A DNA stretch of 13,286 nt from an uncultured Fidelibacterota bacterium (GTDB lineage Bacteria; Fidelibacterota; Marinisomatia; Marinisomatales; UBA1611): positions 1 through 13,286 of the forward strand of contig CALCSS010000052.1 of NCBI GenBank assembly GCA_937893835.1, written 5' to 3'. This document shows positions 7,801-13,286 of the stretch, piece after piece (the stretch's first letter is position 1; each line of letters begins with the position of its first letter). The notes below the pieces were generated by a model that was not told where the DNA came from, did no database searches, and saw nothing but the letters and a program-made list of their open reading frames with translations. The position numbers and the translations under genes are program-made.

Positions 7801-8627
7801 GCTCTTATGCCTTGCAGGATCCTGGCACACAACAACAATGGGCAGGCCTTGTATTTGACACTGAAGAGGTGGTTGACATAACGCGTGGAGAGCATGTCTC
7901 GATAACTGGGCTCGTCACAGACTATGATCCAGACTGGCTATTCAAATTCGGTGGGAATACACGTCTGATCAATGCTCAGGTGACCATTGTCGAGACGTTG
8001 GATGAACCAGGCCCGACCGTAGTAAGTTGTGAGGATGTTTCTCAAACTGCTGATGAGGTTGAATCCTATGAGGGAGTATTGGTAAAACTAGATAATGTGA
8101 CGATTTCATCTGTCAATGATTTTGATTGGTCCATCACGGATGAATCCGGATTTGAGGCACTCATTGATGATGATTTGTCAACTTTGGAAGCAGATAATTT
8201 GATGAGCACATTTGTCGAGGGTCAGGAACTAAATCATGTGATGGGAATCTTCAACTATAGCTACGGTACATACAAGGTTCAGATCCGTGATGTAGCAGAT
8301 CTTGGACAGATGGTTGGGATCGATGATGATGTGAAGGTAAATCCATATGATTATGCTCTTCATGATAATTTCCCCAACCCGTTTAACCCCGAGACCCAAA
8401 TACGATTCTCCATTGGCTCTCAAGAAGATGTAAAACTTATTGTCTATGATGTTGTTGGTAGACAGGTTCGTACTCTCATTAAGGGTAATGTATATGATCC
8501 AGGTTTTCATGTGGTTAACTGGAATGGCCTAGATGATAAAGGTCAAAAGGTCCCATCAGGGTTATATATCTATCGGATCAAGGCAGGAAGTTTCATTGCT
8601 GACAAGAAGATGTTACTTGTAAAATAG
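4821..8627 (+). CDS. T9SS-exported multidomain protein: c-type heme domain, lamin-tail domain, three double OB-fold modules
   Basis: This 1268-residue protein has a signal peptide (cleavage near residue 16, MTYG|QVD). Residues 17-104 resemble planctomycete-type cytochrome c domains: heme motif C32-x-x-C35-H36, then GLNLTNYDDLMSGG, IVPGDHANSLL, a candidate distal ligand M79 in GEMPGG, and IATWIDEGA. Residues 110-293 are lamin-tail-like (FFSEYAEGSSNNKYFEIYN). Residues 300-395 look Ig-like, with a GHVHYMLDDN motif. Three OB-fold modules follow at about 400-607, 612-838 and 953-1165, with an Ig/FN3-like insert (843-940) between the second and third. The first OB half resembles that of YhcR/ExeM-type extracellular nucleases (VTIQGVVTAEF, then GDEVTLTGTVEEYYNLTEL). 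A canonical type A sorting domain occupies 1183-1268 (NFPNPFNPETQIRFSI to MLLVK). No nuclease catalytic domain is present, so binding, scaffolding or electron transfer is more likely than catalysis. Domain calls are by eye. Confidence 0.87.
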   Translation: MQRIPLILLTLGMTYGQVDYGTEIQTMLDNNCTSCHGYSGGLNLTNYDDLMSGGDSGDAIVPGDHANSLLWQRVESGEMPGGGNEDLTSDEIDLIATWIDEGALETPQVDVTGLFFSEYAEGSSNNKYFEIYNGTGETVSLDDFVILGNYNGNPWSETFTFDTGATIDVGDVYVIASSDADATITDLADETHAYADPWYITAFNGNDVRALAQIDGTDTTIIDMIGTLEGGDPGAGWDVAGVTDATANHTLLRQSNVMEGNGGDWNASAGTSADNSEWIVLDQDTWDYLGSHPHELTDDISIQIVSPEDGATLFSDQVTIEFFVANFTIGSTGDGVDGHVHYMLDDNNAVMHYSTDPISLEDISVGDHVFHIWLVDSEHGALDPFVGDTLNFSISETGTITSIYDIQYVTDPDSDDASPLNGEEVTIQGVVTAEFWGSDQYRYMHVQDDDGPWNGIVCFEYDGWHDFDWVDASGNSHPGPGEGDEVTLTGTVEEYYNLTELASVTSGIVHGESEEELTPSFISISEIGEAYEGCLIAVEDVVVTNPDLGYGEWEFGDGELTARCDDKWNYFYYPVEGHQLADIEGVLDYNYDNYKLQPRLARDVVEEDLTRIQRIQQVLHSDLMKAGEDASSDISYMLGDTVTMEGIVTMPTGLSYAGSGVKFIFADVNGGPWSAVLSYDPDSSAFPTLFEGDLIQATGYVYEYTTGPANMTELFITEPINIMDFEQPLPVVDTVQTGDLRWPTEAEQWGNVMVRVEDAVVTGNDFQYEVFAADDGSGSVLVDDDSDSIAAFFEVLGPPPVGSLLQSMEGWLYHHYGSNDDSTAYKLCPLYADDMEFGSGPPSISGMSRVPCAPMSSDNEVAVSCVILDNSSISEALVHYTIDGSTYNTVTMSSDDDSVFTGVIPISDVTSNDNSVYYYITATDDGADQSEPKTSQYPYDTDHDQLGFVVTDELGVIDLQYTPWPSGNTRYEGCEVTVSGIVTADTAQYNSGYSSYALQDPGTQQQWAGLVFDTEEVVDITRGEHVSITGLVTDYDPDWLFKFGGNTRLINAQVTIVETLDEPGPTVVSCEDVSQTADEVESYEGVLVKLDNVTISSVNDFDWSITDESGFEALIDDDLSTLEADNLMSTFVEGQELNHVMGIFNYSYGTYKVQIRDVADLGQMVGIDDDVKVNPYDYALHDNFPNPFNPETQIRFSIGSQEDVKLIVYDVVGRQVRTLIKGNVYDPGFHVVNWNGLDDKGQKVPSGLYIYRIKAGSFIADKKMLLVK
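4869..5132 (+). other. c-type heme domain (PSCyt-like) within the OB-fold protein
   Basis: This covers residues 17-104 of the 4821-8627 product. CTSCHG at 4914-4931 supplies the two thioether cysteines and the proximal histidine; the Met of GEMPGG near residue 79 is the probable sixth ligand. The spacing and flanking motifs (a GG-x-SG-x-A-I-V-PG block, then W-I-x-x-G-A) match what is known of planctomycete-type single-heme domains. Heme would have to be attached in the periplasm before outer-membrane export. Confidence 0.8.
6018..8315 (+). repeat. Three diverged copies of a double OB-fold module at protein level
   Basis: Copies lie at about 6018-6641, 6654-7334 and 7677-8315. Each has a first half of the pattern G-x-x-V-T-(I/M/V)-x-G-(I/V)-V-T, then GD or GE before a second G-x-V strand. 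A second half begins with a YEG- or WGN-type strand (EGCLIAVEDVVVT, GNVMVRVEDAVVT, EGVLVKLDNVTIS) and ends in a Y-x-Y or tyrosine-rich segment before a K-L or K-V-x-x-R type strand. The TEL motif after the first OB half is present in copies 1 and 2 (residues 499-501, 712-714) but is TRL in copy 3 (1047-1049). Copies are not recognisable as nucleotide repeats, so duplication is old. Confidence 0.65.
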
Positions 8628-8633
8628 ATTCAA

Positions 8634-8659
8634 TAGAGGGCGGGTCTTCCCGCCCTCTA
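8634..8659 (+). terminator. Strong GC-rich hairpin after the OB-fold gene, without a U-tract
   Basis: A perfect 11-bp stem (TAGAGGGCGGG paired with CCCGCCCTCTA) closes on a four-base TCTT loop, starting seven bases after the stop codon. It stands out from the AT-rich surroundings. The bases after the stem are AATATTGG rather than a run of T, so it is not a textbook rho-independent terminator. It may end or attenuate transcription, or protect or process the mRNA between the two halves of the gene run. Confidence 0.65.
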
Positions 8660-8665
8660 AATATT

Positions 8666-8669
8666 GGAG
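8666..8669 (+). promoter_or_regulatory. Shine-Dalgarno-like GGAG before the CTG start of the lipoprotein gene
   Basis: GGAG (in TTGGAGAT) lies seven bases after the hairpin and five bases before CTG at 8675. This spacing is what decides the CTG start proposed for the lipoprotein gene; no comparable site precedes the downstream ATG at 8765. Confidence 0.5.
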
Positions 8670-8674
8670 ATATT

Positions 8675-10189
8675 CTGAATAACATAAGACTTTTCATACT
8701 GGTCGTCTTTCTCTCATGTAATAGATGGGAATATGAAGACCCTTCTGAGCCCATTGACCTGAGCATGCCTCAGACCTATCTTTCCTTGGTTGCCATTGAT
8801 ACTGTTTATTCAAGGATCGACTCCCTTGGGAATATGATCTACGCGATTGATGAGGATCCTGACAGCGAATATGTCTGGGACACTCTTTCTCAAGCATTTA
8901 CTACCATAACGACAAGCAGGCAAGAATTGCACTGGTGGGGAGAGGATCCAGATGGAGAGATAGTTGGCTATAATTATAAATGGAGCAGTGATTCGATCTG
9001 GACATTCACTGATTTGGAAAGTGGGGTATTTTATGTTCCCATAAGATCGGATCTGGATATTTTCTCGTTTGAGGTAAGATCGGTTGATAATGATGGTAAC
9101 GAGGACCCAACTCCTTCAAGATTGACACTGCCCATAAAGAATTCATCACCTGAACTATCATTTAGATATCTATCAAACCCATTGATCGCTGATATTGGTG
9201 GGGATACAAGTTTTACCTTTCCGACGCGAACCTTTATATGGGACCTCTATGATCAAGATGGTAATGAGACGATAACGGACATATTCTATGCTCTCGATGA
9301 TACATGCGCTACCTGTTGGGAAAGGTTGGATGGAGATGAGACCAGCATTACCTTGACAAACATCGAGTCTGGTATTCGCAAATTCTTTGTTAAATGTAAG
9401 GACATAGCTGGTGCAGAGAGTCTGGTAGCACAATACCCAGACTCAACACGTCCCTCAGATGCTCAAGTTTGGGTTGTCAAACCCGTAGTAGGAGACGTAC
9501 TGATCGTGGATGATTATCCACTTGATAATTCAAATAATGCATTGTCTTGGTATGTTGGCATGATGGACACCCTTATAGGACCAAATGGATATTCCTTTTG
9601 GGAGATAGGCGATGAGTTACCCTACTCAGCCACAGATGTAACTGCTAATCTGAACTATTTTAAAACAGTCCTCTGGTATGCGGCATATAATAATACGGCA
9701 TCGGCAAACGATACGTACAATCGTGCAGAGGCAAGTCTGGTCAATTTCATCATGGGTGGAGGTAATCTATTCATCAATCCCATTGATTTTGAGGATACAA
9801 CATTCACCTGGTTTCCTCTAGATTCCTTGATCACGTTAAATCCAAGTGGACGTCTTTTTCCCAATAAGATAATAGAGAGTCCGATTGATACAACACTCAA
9901 TCTATCTGTTTCTCATCTAATAGCTGTAAAGGTAAAAGGTTTTTGGCCAAACGAATCAGAGTTTGAGACACTGACAGAGATCTACCATATGGCAGACCCA
10001 GAGGGAAGCGATGATTGGATTGGGAATCCTACTGTTTGTAATATGGGCCAGTACCGTGTTTCTCCAACTCAATTATCTGGCAAGGTCGTTATCATGACCC
10101 TTCCTCTTCATGATGGATACAGGCCAAAACTACAAGGAAATGGTTCTGCGATAAAATTATTCCAATACCTATTTGACAATGAATTTTAG
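8675..10189 (+). CDS. Outer-membrane lipoprotein with Ig-like and GATase1/ThuA-like regions, probable CTG start
   Basis: The first in-frame ATG is at 8765, but the frame is open upstream and encodes a signal peptide ending in Cys. Starting at CTG 8675 gives MNNIRLFILVVFLSC-NRWEYED, a lipoprotein-like leader with Cys15 as the lipidated residue (lipobox FLSC, slightly off consensus), preceded by GGAG at five-base spacing. The product is then 504 residues. Residues about 85-155 are Ig/FN3-like (HWWGEDPDGEIVGY, then FEVRSVDNDGNEDPTP). A second such region with C-A-T-C follows (Cys 211 and 214). From about 272 a Rossmann/GATase1-like or ThuA-like region is suggested by GDVLIVDDYP, TVLWYAAYNN and LVNFIMGGGNLFINP; I see no clear catalytic triad. 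It overlaps the next gene by 11 bases, so it is probably a surface or periplasmic accessory lipoprotein of that receptor. The exact function is unknown. Confidence 0.78.
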   Translation: MNNIRLFILVVFLSCNRWEYEDPSEPIDLSMPQTYLSLVAIDTVYSRIDSLGNMIYAIDEDPDSEYVWDTLSQAFTTITTSRQELHWWGEDPDGEIVGYNYKWSSDSIWTFTDLESGVFYVPIRSDLDIFSFEVRSVDNDGNEDPTPSRLTLPIKNSSPELSFRYLSNPLIADIGGDTSFTFPTRTFIWDLYDQDGNETITDIFYALDDTCATCWERLDGDETSITLTNIESGIRKFFVKCKDIAGAESLVAQYPDSTRPSDAQVWVVKPVVGDVLIVDDYPLDNSNNALSWYVGMMDTLIGPNGYSFWEIGDELPYSATDVTANLNYFKTVLWYAAYNNTASANDTYNRAEASLVNFIMGGGNLFINPIDFEDTTFTWFPLDSLITLNPSGRLFPNKIIESPIDTTLNLSVSHLIAVKVKGFWPNESEFETLTEIYHMADPEGSDDWIGNPTVCNMGQYRVSPTQLSGKVVIMTLPLHDGYRPKLQGNGSAIKLFQYLFDNEF

Positions 10190-12947
10190 AGCCTTCACAA
10201 TCTTGACCTTTTCTTTTTTGACCATTCTCAATGCTCAAGGTCTTGGGTCCATGGTTGGCACCATAAAGGAAGCTAATAGTGGTGAAGGCCTTCCTGGCGT
10301 GAATGTGATGATCAAGGGTACCTACTATGGCGCTGCCTCAGATCTTGAAGGCAGATTCAGGATTAGTGATGTTTCACCGGGTAGTTATGATGTAGAGGTC
10401 TCCATGATCGGCTATAAGATCATTTTAAAGACGGGAGTGTCAATAAGGTCTGATGAGACGATCACACTTGACTTCAATATGGAGGAAACGGTCCTAAGTT
10501 TTGGAGAAGATGTAGTGGTCATGGGGAAAAAGCCTCTTTTTGATGTTGATGAGACCTCATCCATAGCCAGAGTTAGAAGAGAGGACATAGAAGCGAAGGT
10601 CGTCTCTAGCGTAGAGGACATATTGTCAGAGCAGATAGGTGTGACAACTCAGGACAATGAGATACATATCAGAGGGGGAAGGATCGATGAAAGTATATTC
10701 ATAGTTGATGGTTTTTCTGTCAAGGATCCTCTTTCTGGCTATTCAGGGAACTTATTTGTCAATGCAGATGCAATTGAGGAGTTGGAGATCGTTACAGGGG
10801 GATATAATGCAGAGTATGGTCAAGCCATGTCAGGTGTTGTCAATATCAAACTGAAGGAGGGCCGCGATCATTATGAGGGTACCGTAAAGTATTCGAGTGA
10901 TAGACTTCTGGCTGATAATTATAATTCAGACAGGGTAGAGTTTAATCTAGGTGGACCTGACCTCTTTTTTCAGACACTTCCTAATATTGCTGGAGTTGAG
11001 ATACCGGGCCGTTTTTCTTTCTTCTTGAACGGATATGGCAAGATGTACGATGGTAATCTTCCTGTTGCCTCAAGATTATATCCACATCGCTACTGGGAAT
11101 CTTCATTGATCAGTGACTCAAAGGCGGAAGATCTTATGTCAAAACTTGCGGGTAGGGAGAACAATGACTGGCACTTTCTATATAAACTTACTTGGGAATT
11201 GACAGCAAAGAAAAAGATGTCCATCTCATATGATGCCTCCATGAACATCAATCAAGGCTATTTCATGCCCAGGGCTTTTTCATCAACTTATTTCCCTTAT
11301 CGATATATGAACATTCTAGATAATTACAATACAATTACCAGAGACACACGACTTTTTAACATGAATTGGACCCACACACTATCCACTAGGTCATTTTATG
11401 AGATAACACTTGGGAAATTCACGACCATGGAACATAGTGCGGTCCAGGATCTCCATTGGAGTGACTACCAGCAAAGATTGGACCTAGAACCGATCAATTA
11501 CAATCTCGATGATACAGATCTTGACGGAAACATTCAGATCACATATGGTGATGAATTCTATGATACAGGCTTTGCACCAGAGTGGTATGATCTCAGTAGT
11601 GAGAACACTCGTTTTGACATAGATTGGACGGTGCATACTCAATCTGGACACAAGATAAAAACAGGTTTTGAGCATACGATCACGGACATTCAGGTATTGG
11701 ATATAGACGAACCTTGGAGTGGTTCATCTGGTTTTGGAGCAAACTACGATCATTACAATGCAAAGACCTATTTTGGTGCCTTCTATCTACAGGACAGAAT
11801 AATATTTGAGGGAATGACCTTGAACCTGGGGCTTAGAACAGACTATTGGATTCCTGGAAGATATGTAGAAGATGCAATTAGTGATACTTCCAACATCATA
11901 ATCACTGACAAGGCCAGAAAGATATTTGATGAAGAGACATTTGATTTCCCTTGGTTTGAAGAACCATATAAGATGAAGGCCAGGTTAAGTCCGCGGTTTG
12001 GTATCTCTCATCCTATCACAGATAATGACGTACTATATTTTTATTACGGTCATTTTTCACAATTACCAACCTTTCAATATGTTTATGCAAAGATAAATTC
12101 CAAGGCACAGTCCACTTATCAGGTCTTTGGAAATCCAAATCTCAATCCTAAGACCACGGTCCAGTATGAACTAGGTGTCAAACACCGTTTCAATGAGGAC
12201 CAGGTGTTGGAGTTAAAGGCATATTGGAAGGATATGTTTGACTATGAGACATCCCAGACCATCAGACCCTCTAACCCAAAATATGCGCATTTGAGTTTCA
12301 ATATGTATTTCAATGCAGATTATGCAAGGTCGAGAGGTGTGGAGGCCATATTGAAGAGCAGACTCTTCATGAATTGGTACATAGATCTAAATTTCAATTA
12401 TAGCATTGTGACAGGCAAGAGTTCCTCTCCGATGGATAACCTCCTTGTCCAGGCAGGTCAATTATCAGAGAAACCTCTTGGTGAGAATTATATGAGCTGG
12501 GATCGTCCATTACATTTTTTTGCCAATCTGTCTTATTCGCACCCAAGCAATTGGGGAGTATCCGCGAGATTGGAGTATGAATCTGGCCGACGATATACTC
12601 GCTCGATCCAGGATACGGTCATATATGTAGGTGACAGGCCTTATTATGAGGGTCCAAGAGAGGATGATCGTCCTTATGCCTACGTTAGTGAGGTTCCTAG
12701 TAGGAATGTGGACCTCAAATTCTATAAGACCCTTAAAATTGGGAGTTACAAGTTGAAGAGTTACCTAGAGATAGAGAACTTGATGAATGAGATGATTCCA
12801 AGAAGGATAAACCCATATACGGGTCGTGGATATGGACCTGGTGAGACATATGGTTATCGAATGGCGAATAGTCCCAACCCTAATCTGGACCCATCTCGAT
12901 ATAGGAAATTACGTTCAATGGAATTCGGGTTACAGTTTATCTTCTGA
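10179..12947 (+). CDS. TonB-dependent outer-membrane receptor with carboxypeptidase-regulatory-like N-terminal domain
   Basis: A 922-residue receptor for active, TonB-driven uptake across the outer membrane. The ATG at 10179 is chosen over the in-frame TTG six bases earlier because it gives a clean signal peptide (MNFRAFTILTFSFLTILNA|QG). Residues 22-105 form the beta-sandwich regulatory-like domain (GTIKEANSGEGLPGVNVMIKG, then DLEGRFRISDVSPGSYDVEV). A TonB-box-like GEDVVVMG follows at about 109-116. The plug spans about 120-226, with EIHIRGGRIDE, FIVDGFSVKDPLSG, EELEIVTGGYNAEYGQ and SGVVNIKLKEG. The remaining ~695 residues are aromatic-rich barrel strands ending in SMEFGLQFIF, with the C-terminal Phe expected of outer-membrane barrels. 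It overlaps the lipoprotein gene by 11 bases and the next gene by one base. There is no SusD-like partner in view, and substrate cannot be inferred from the barrel. Confidence 0.93.
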   Translation: MNFRAFTILTFSFLTILNAQGLGSMVGTIKEANSGEGLPGVNVMIKGTYYGAASDLEGRFRISDVSPGSYDVEVSMIGYKIILKTGVSIRSDETITLDFNMEETVLSFGEDVVVMGKKPLFDVDETSSIARVRREDIEAKVVSSVEDILSEQIGVTTQDNEIHIRGGRIDESIFIVDGFSVKDPLSGYSGNLFVNADAIEELEIVTGGYNAEYGQAMSGVVNIKLKEGRDHYEGTVKYSSDRLLADNYNSDRVEFNLGGPDLFFQTLPNIAGVEIPGRFSFFLNGYGKMYDGNLPVASRLYPHRYWESSLISDSKAEDLMSKLAGRENNDWHFLYKLTWELTAKKKMSISYDASMNINQGYFMPRAFSSTYFPYRYMNILDNYNTITRDTRLFNMNWTHTLSTRSFYEITLGKFTTMEHSAVQDLHWSDYQQRLDLEPINYNLDDTDLDGNIQITYGDEFYDTGFAPEWYDLSSENTRFDIDWTVHTQSGHKIKTGFEHTITDIQVLDIDEPWSGSSGFGANYDHYNAKTYFGAFYLQDRIIFEGMTLNLGLRTDYWIPGRYVEDAISDTSNIIITDKARKIFDEETFDFPWFEEPYKMKARLSPRFGISHPITDNDVLYFYYGHFSQLPTFQYVYAKINSKAQSTYQVFGNPNLNPKTTVQYELGVKHRFNEDQVLELKAYWKDMFDYETSQTIRPSNPKYAHLSFNMYFNADYARSRGVEAILKSRLFMNWYIDLNFNYSIVTGKSSSPMDNLLVQAGQLSEKPLGENYMSWDRPLHFFANLSYSHPSNWGVSARLEYESGRRYTRSIQDTVIYVGDRPYYEGPREDDRPYAYVSEVPSRNVDLKFYKTLKIGSYKLKSYLEIENLMNEMIPRRINPYTGRGYGPGETYGYRMANSPNPNLDPSRYRKLRSMEFGLQFIF

Positions 12948-13286
12948 TGGTACGCCAATTCATTCAAATATTATTCACCCTTGGTCTGATCCTTCCTGTT
13001 GATGGTCAGGATCTATTTCCAATACTGGGGGGACAAAGAGCAGGTACTTCTGTATTTACCTTTTTAAATATTGGTGTCAGTGCCAGGGCAGTGGGCATGG
13101 GTGAGTCAGTGGTTGCATTGAATCAAGATGCTGCAAGTGTCTACTATAATCCAGCGACCATTGCACAACTGCAGGATACAGAGATCTCCATGACCCAGAT
13201 AAAGTGGCCTGCAGATATAAACTATGATTATTTTAGTTTCACACATCGTTTTTACAAGAAGCATTATATTGGATTTAATGCAGGGA
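12947..13286 (+). CDS. PorV/PorQ-family outer-membrane protein, 3' partial
   Basis: The ATG shares one base with the receptor's TGA stop (TGATG), and the frame stays open to the right edge, giving 113 complete codons. The N-terminus is a signal peptide (MVRQFIQILFTLGLILPVDG|QD). Next comes the family signature: FLNIGVSARAVGMGESVVAL, then NQDAASVYYNPATIAQL, followed by the first barrel strands (ISMTQIKWPADINYDYFSFTHRFY). PorV-type proteins are outer-membrane barrels of the FadL/OMPP1-like group; PorV itself binds T9SS substrates after translocation and passes them to the attachment complex. FCB genomes of this kind often encode several paralogues, so this could be a T9SS component dedicated to the neighbouring sorting-domain proteins or a paralogue of different role. 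The C-terminal portion lies outside the window. Confidence 0.85.
   Translation, partial: MVRQFIQILFTLGLILPVDGQDLFPILGGQRAGTSVFTFLNIGVSARAVGMGESVVALNQDAASVYYNPATIAQLQDTEISMTQIKWPADINYDYFSFTHRFYKKHYIGFNAG

Noticed and set aside
4821..8627. GAT-rich stretches as simple-sequence repeats
   Set aside because: The runs are short and irregular and are explained by acidic protein composition, not by a tandem DNA repeat.
8600..8660. Possible Bacteroidota-type promoter at the end of the OB-fold gene
   Set aside because: There are AT-rich runs such as TTGTAAAATAG but no convincing -33/-7 pair with correct spacing, so it is not annotated.
8765..8767. ATG at 8765 as start of the lipoprotein gene
   Set aside because: It has no ribosome site and would discard a plausible signal peptide with a lipidation Cys encoded in the same open frame just upstream.
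10173..10175. TTG at 10173 as start of the TonB receptor
   Set aside because: The ATG two codons later gives a normal signal peptide and is the stronger start; the TTG adds only Met-Thr.

Overview
The window reads as marine-type bacterial DNA from the FCB superphylum (Fibrobacterota-Chlorobiota-Bacteroidota and relatives), plausibly a Marinimicrobia (SAR406)-like lineage. Three proteins end in type IX secretion system (T9SS) type A-like sorting domains (a PNPF/PNPY start, a GLY-Y or GMYFF turn, and a K-x-(hydrophobic)3-K end). A PorV/PorQ-family barrel begins at the right edge, and the TonB-dependent receptor carries the N-terminal carboxypeptidase-regulatory-like domain common in this group. 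The phylum-level placement is inference.

All seven genes lie on the + strand with almost no spacing. Left to right: a 5'-truncated Rhizobium etli-type L-asparaginase (3-935); a secreted endonuclease/exonuclease/phosphatase (EEP) enzyme with a lamin-tail domain and sorting domain (936-2675); an unrecognised 710-residue secreted protein with EF-hand-like loops and a divergent sorting domain (2677-4809); a 1268-residue secreted protein joining a c-type heme domain, a lamin-tail domain, three double OB-fold modules and a sorting domain (4821-8627); a strong hairpin (8634-8659); a lipoprotein whose signal peptide is visible only if translation starts at a CTG (8675-10189); a TonB-dependent receptor (10179-12947); and the start of a PorV/PorQ-family protein (12947 to the edge). 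Five of the six gene junctions abut, overlap or are separated by at most 11 bases, which suggests translational coupling. The exception is the 47-base hairpin-containing gap before the lipoprotein. No stretch over 300 bases lacks a gene. I saw no tRNA, rRNA, CRISPR or insertion sequence.

The most interesting reading is a T9SS-linked surface system. EEP, lamin-tail and YhcR/ExeM-type OB-fold domains are known to occur together in single extracellular DNases such as ExeM and Xds. Here they are split between two neighbouring secreted proteins, one of which also has a heme c domain, and a lipoprotein plus TonB receptor follow. An extracellular nucleic-acid (or other phosphoester) capture, cleavage and uptake locus is a coherent hypothesis, but the substrate cannot be read from the sequence. 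The asparaginase may simply be a nitrogen-metabolism gene transcribed with it.
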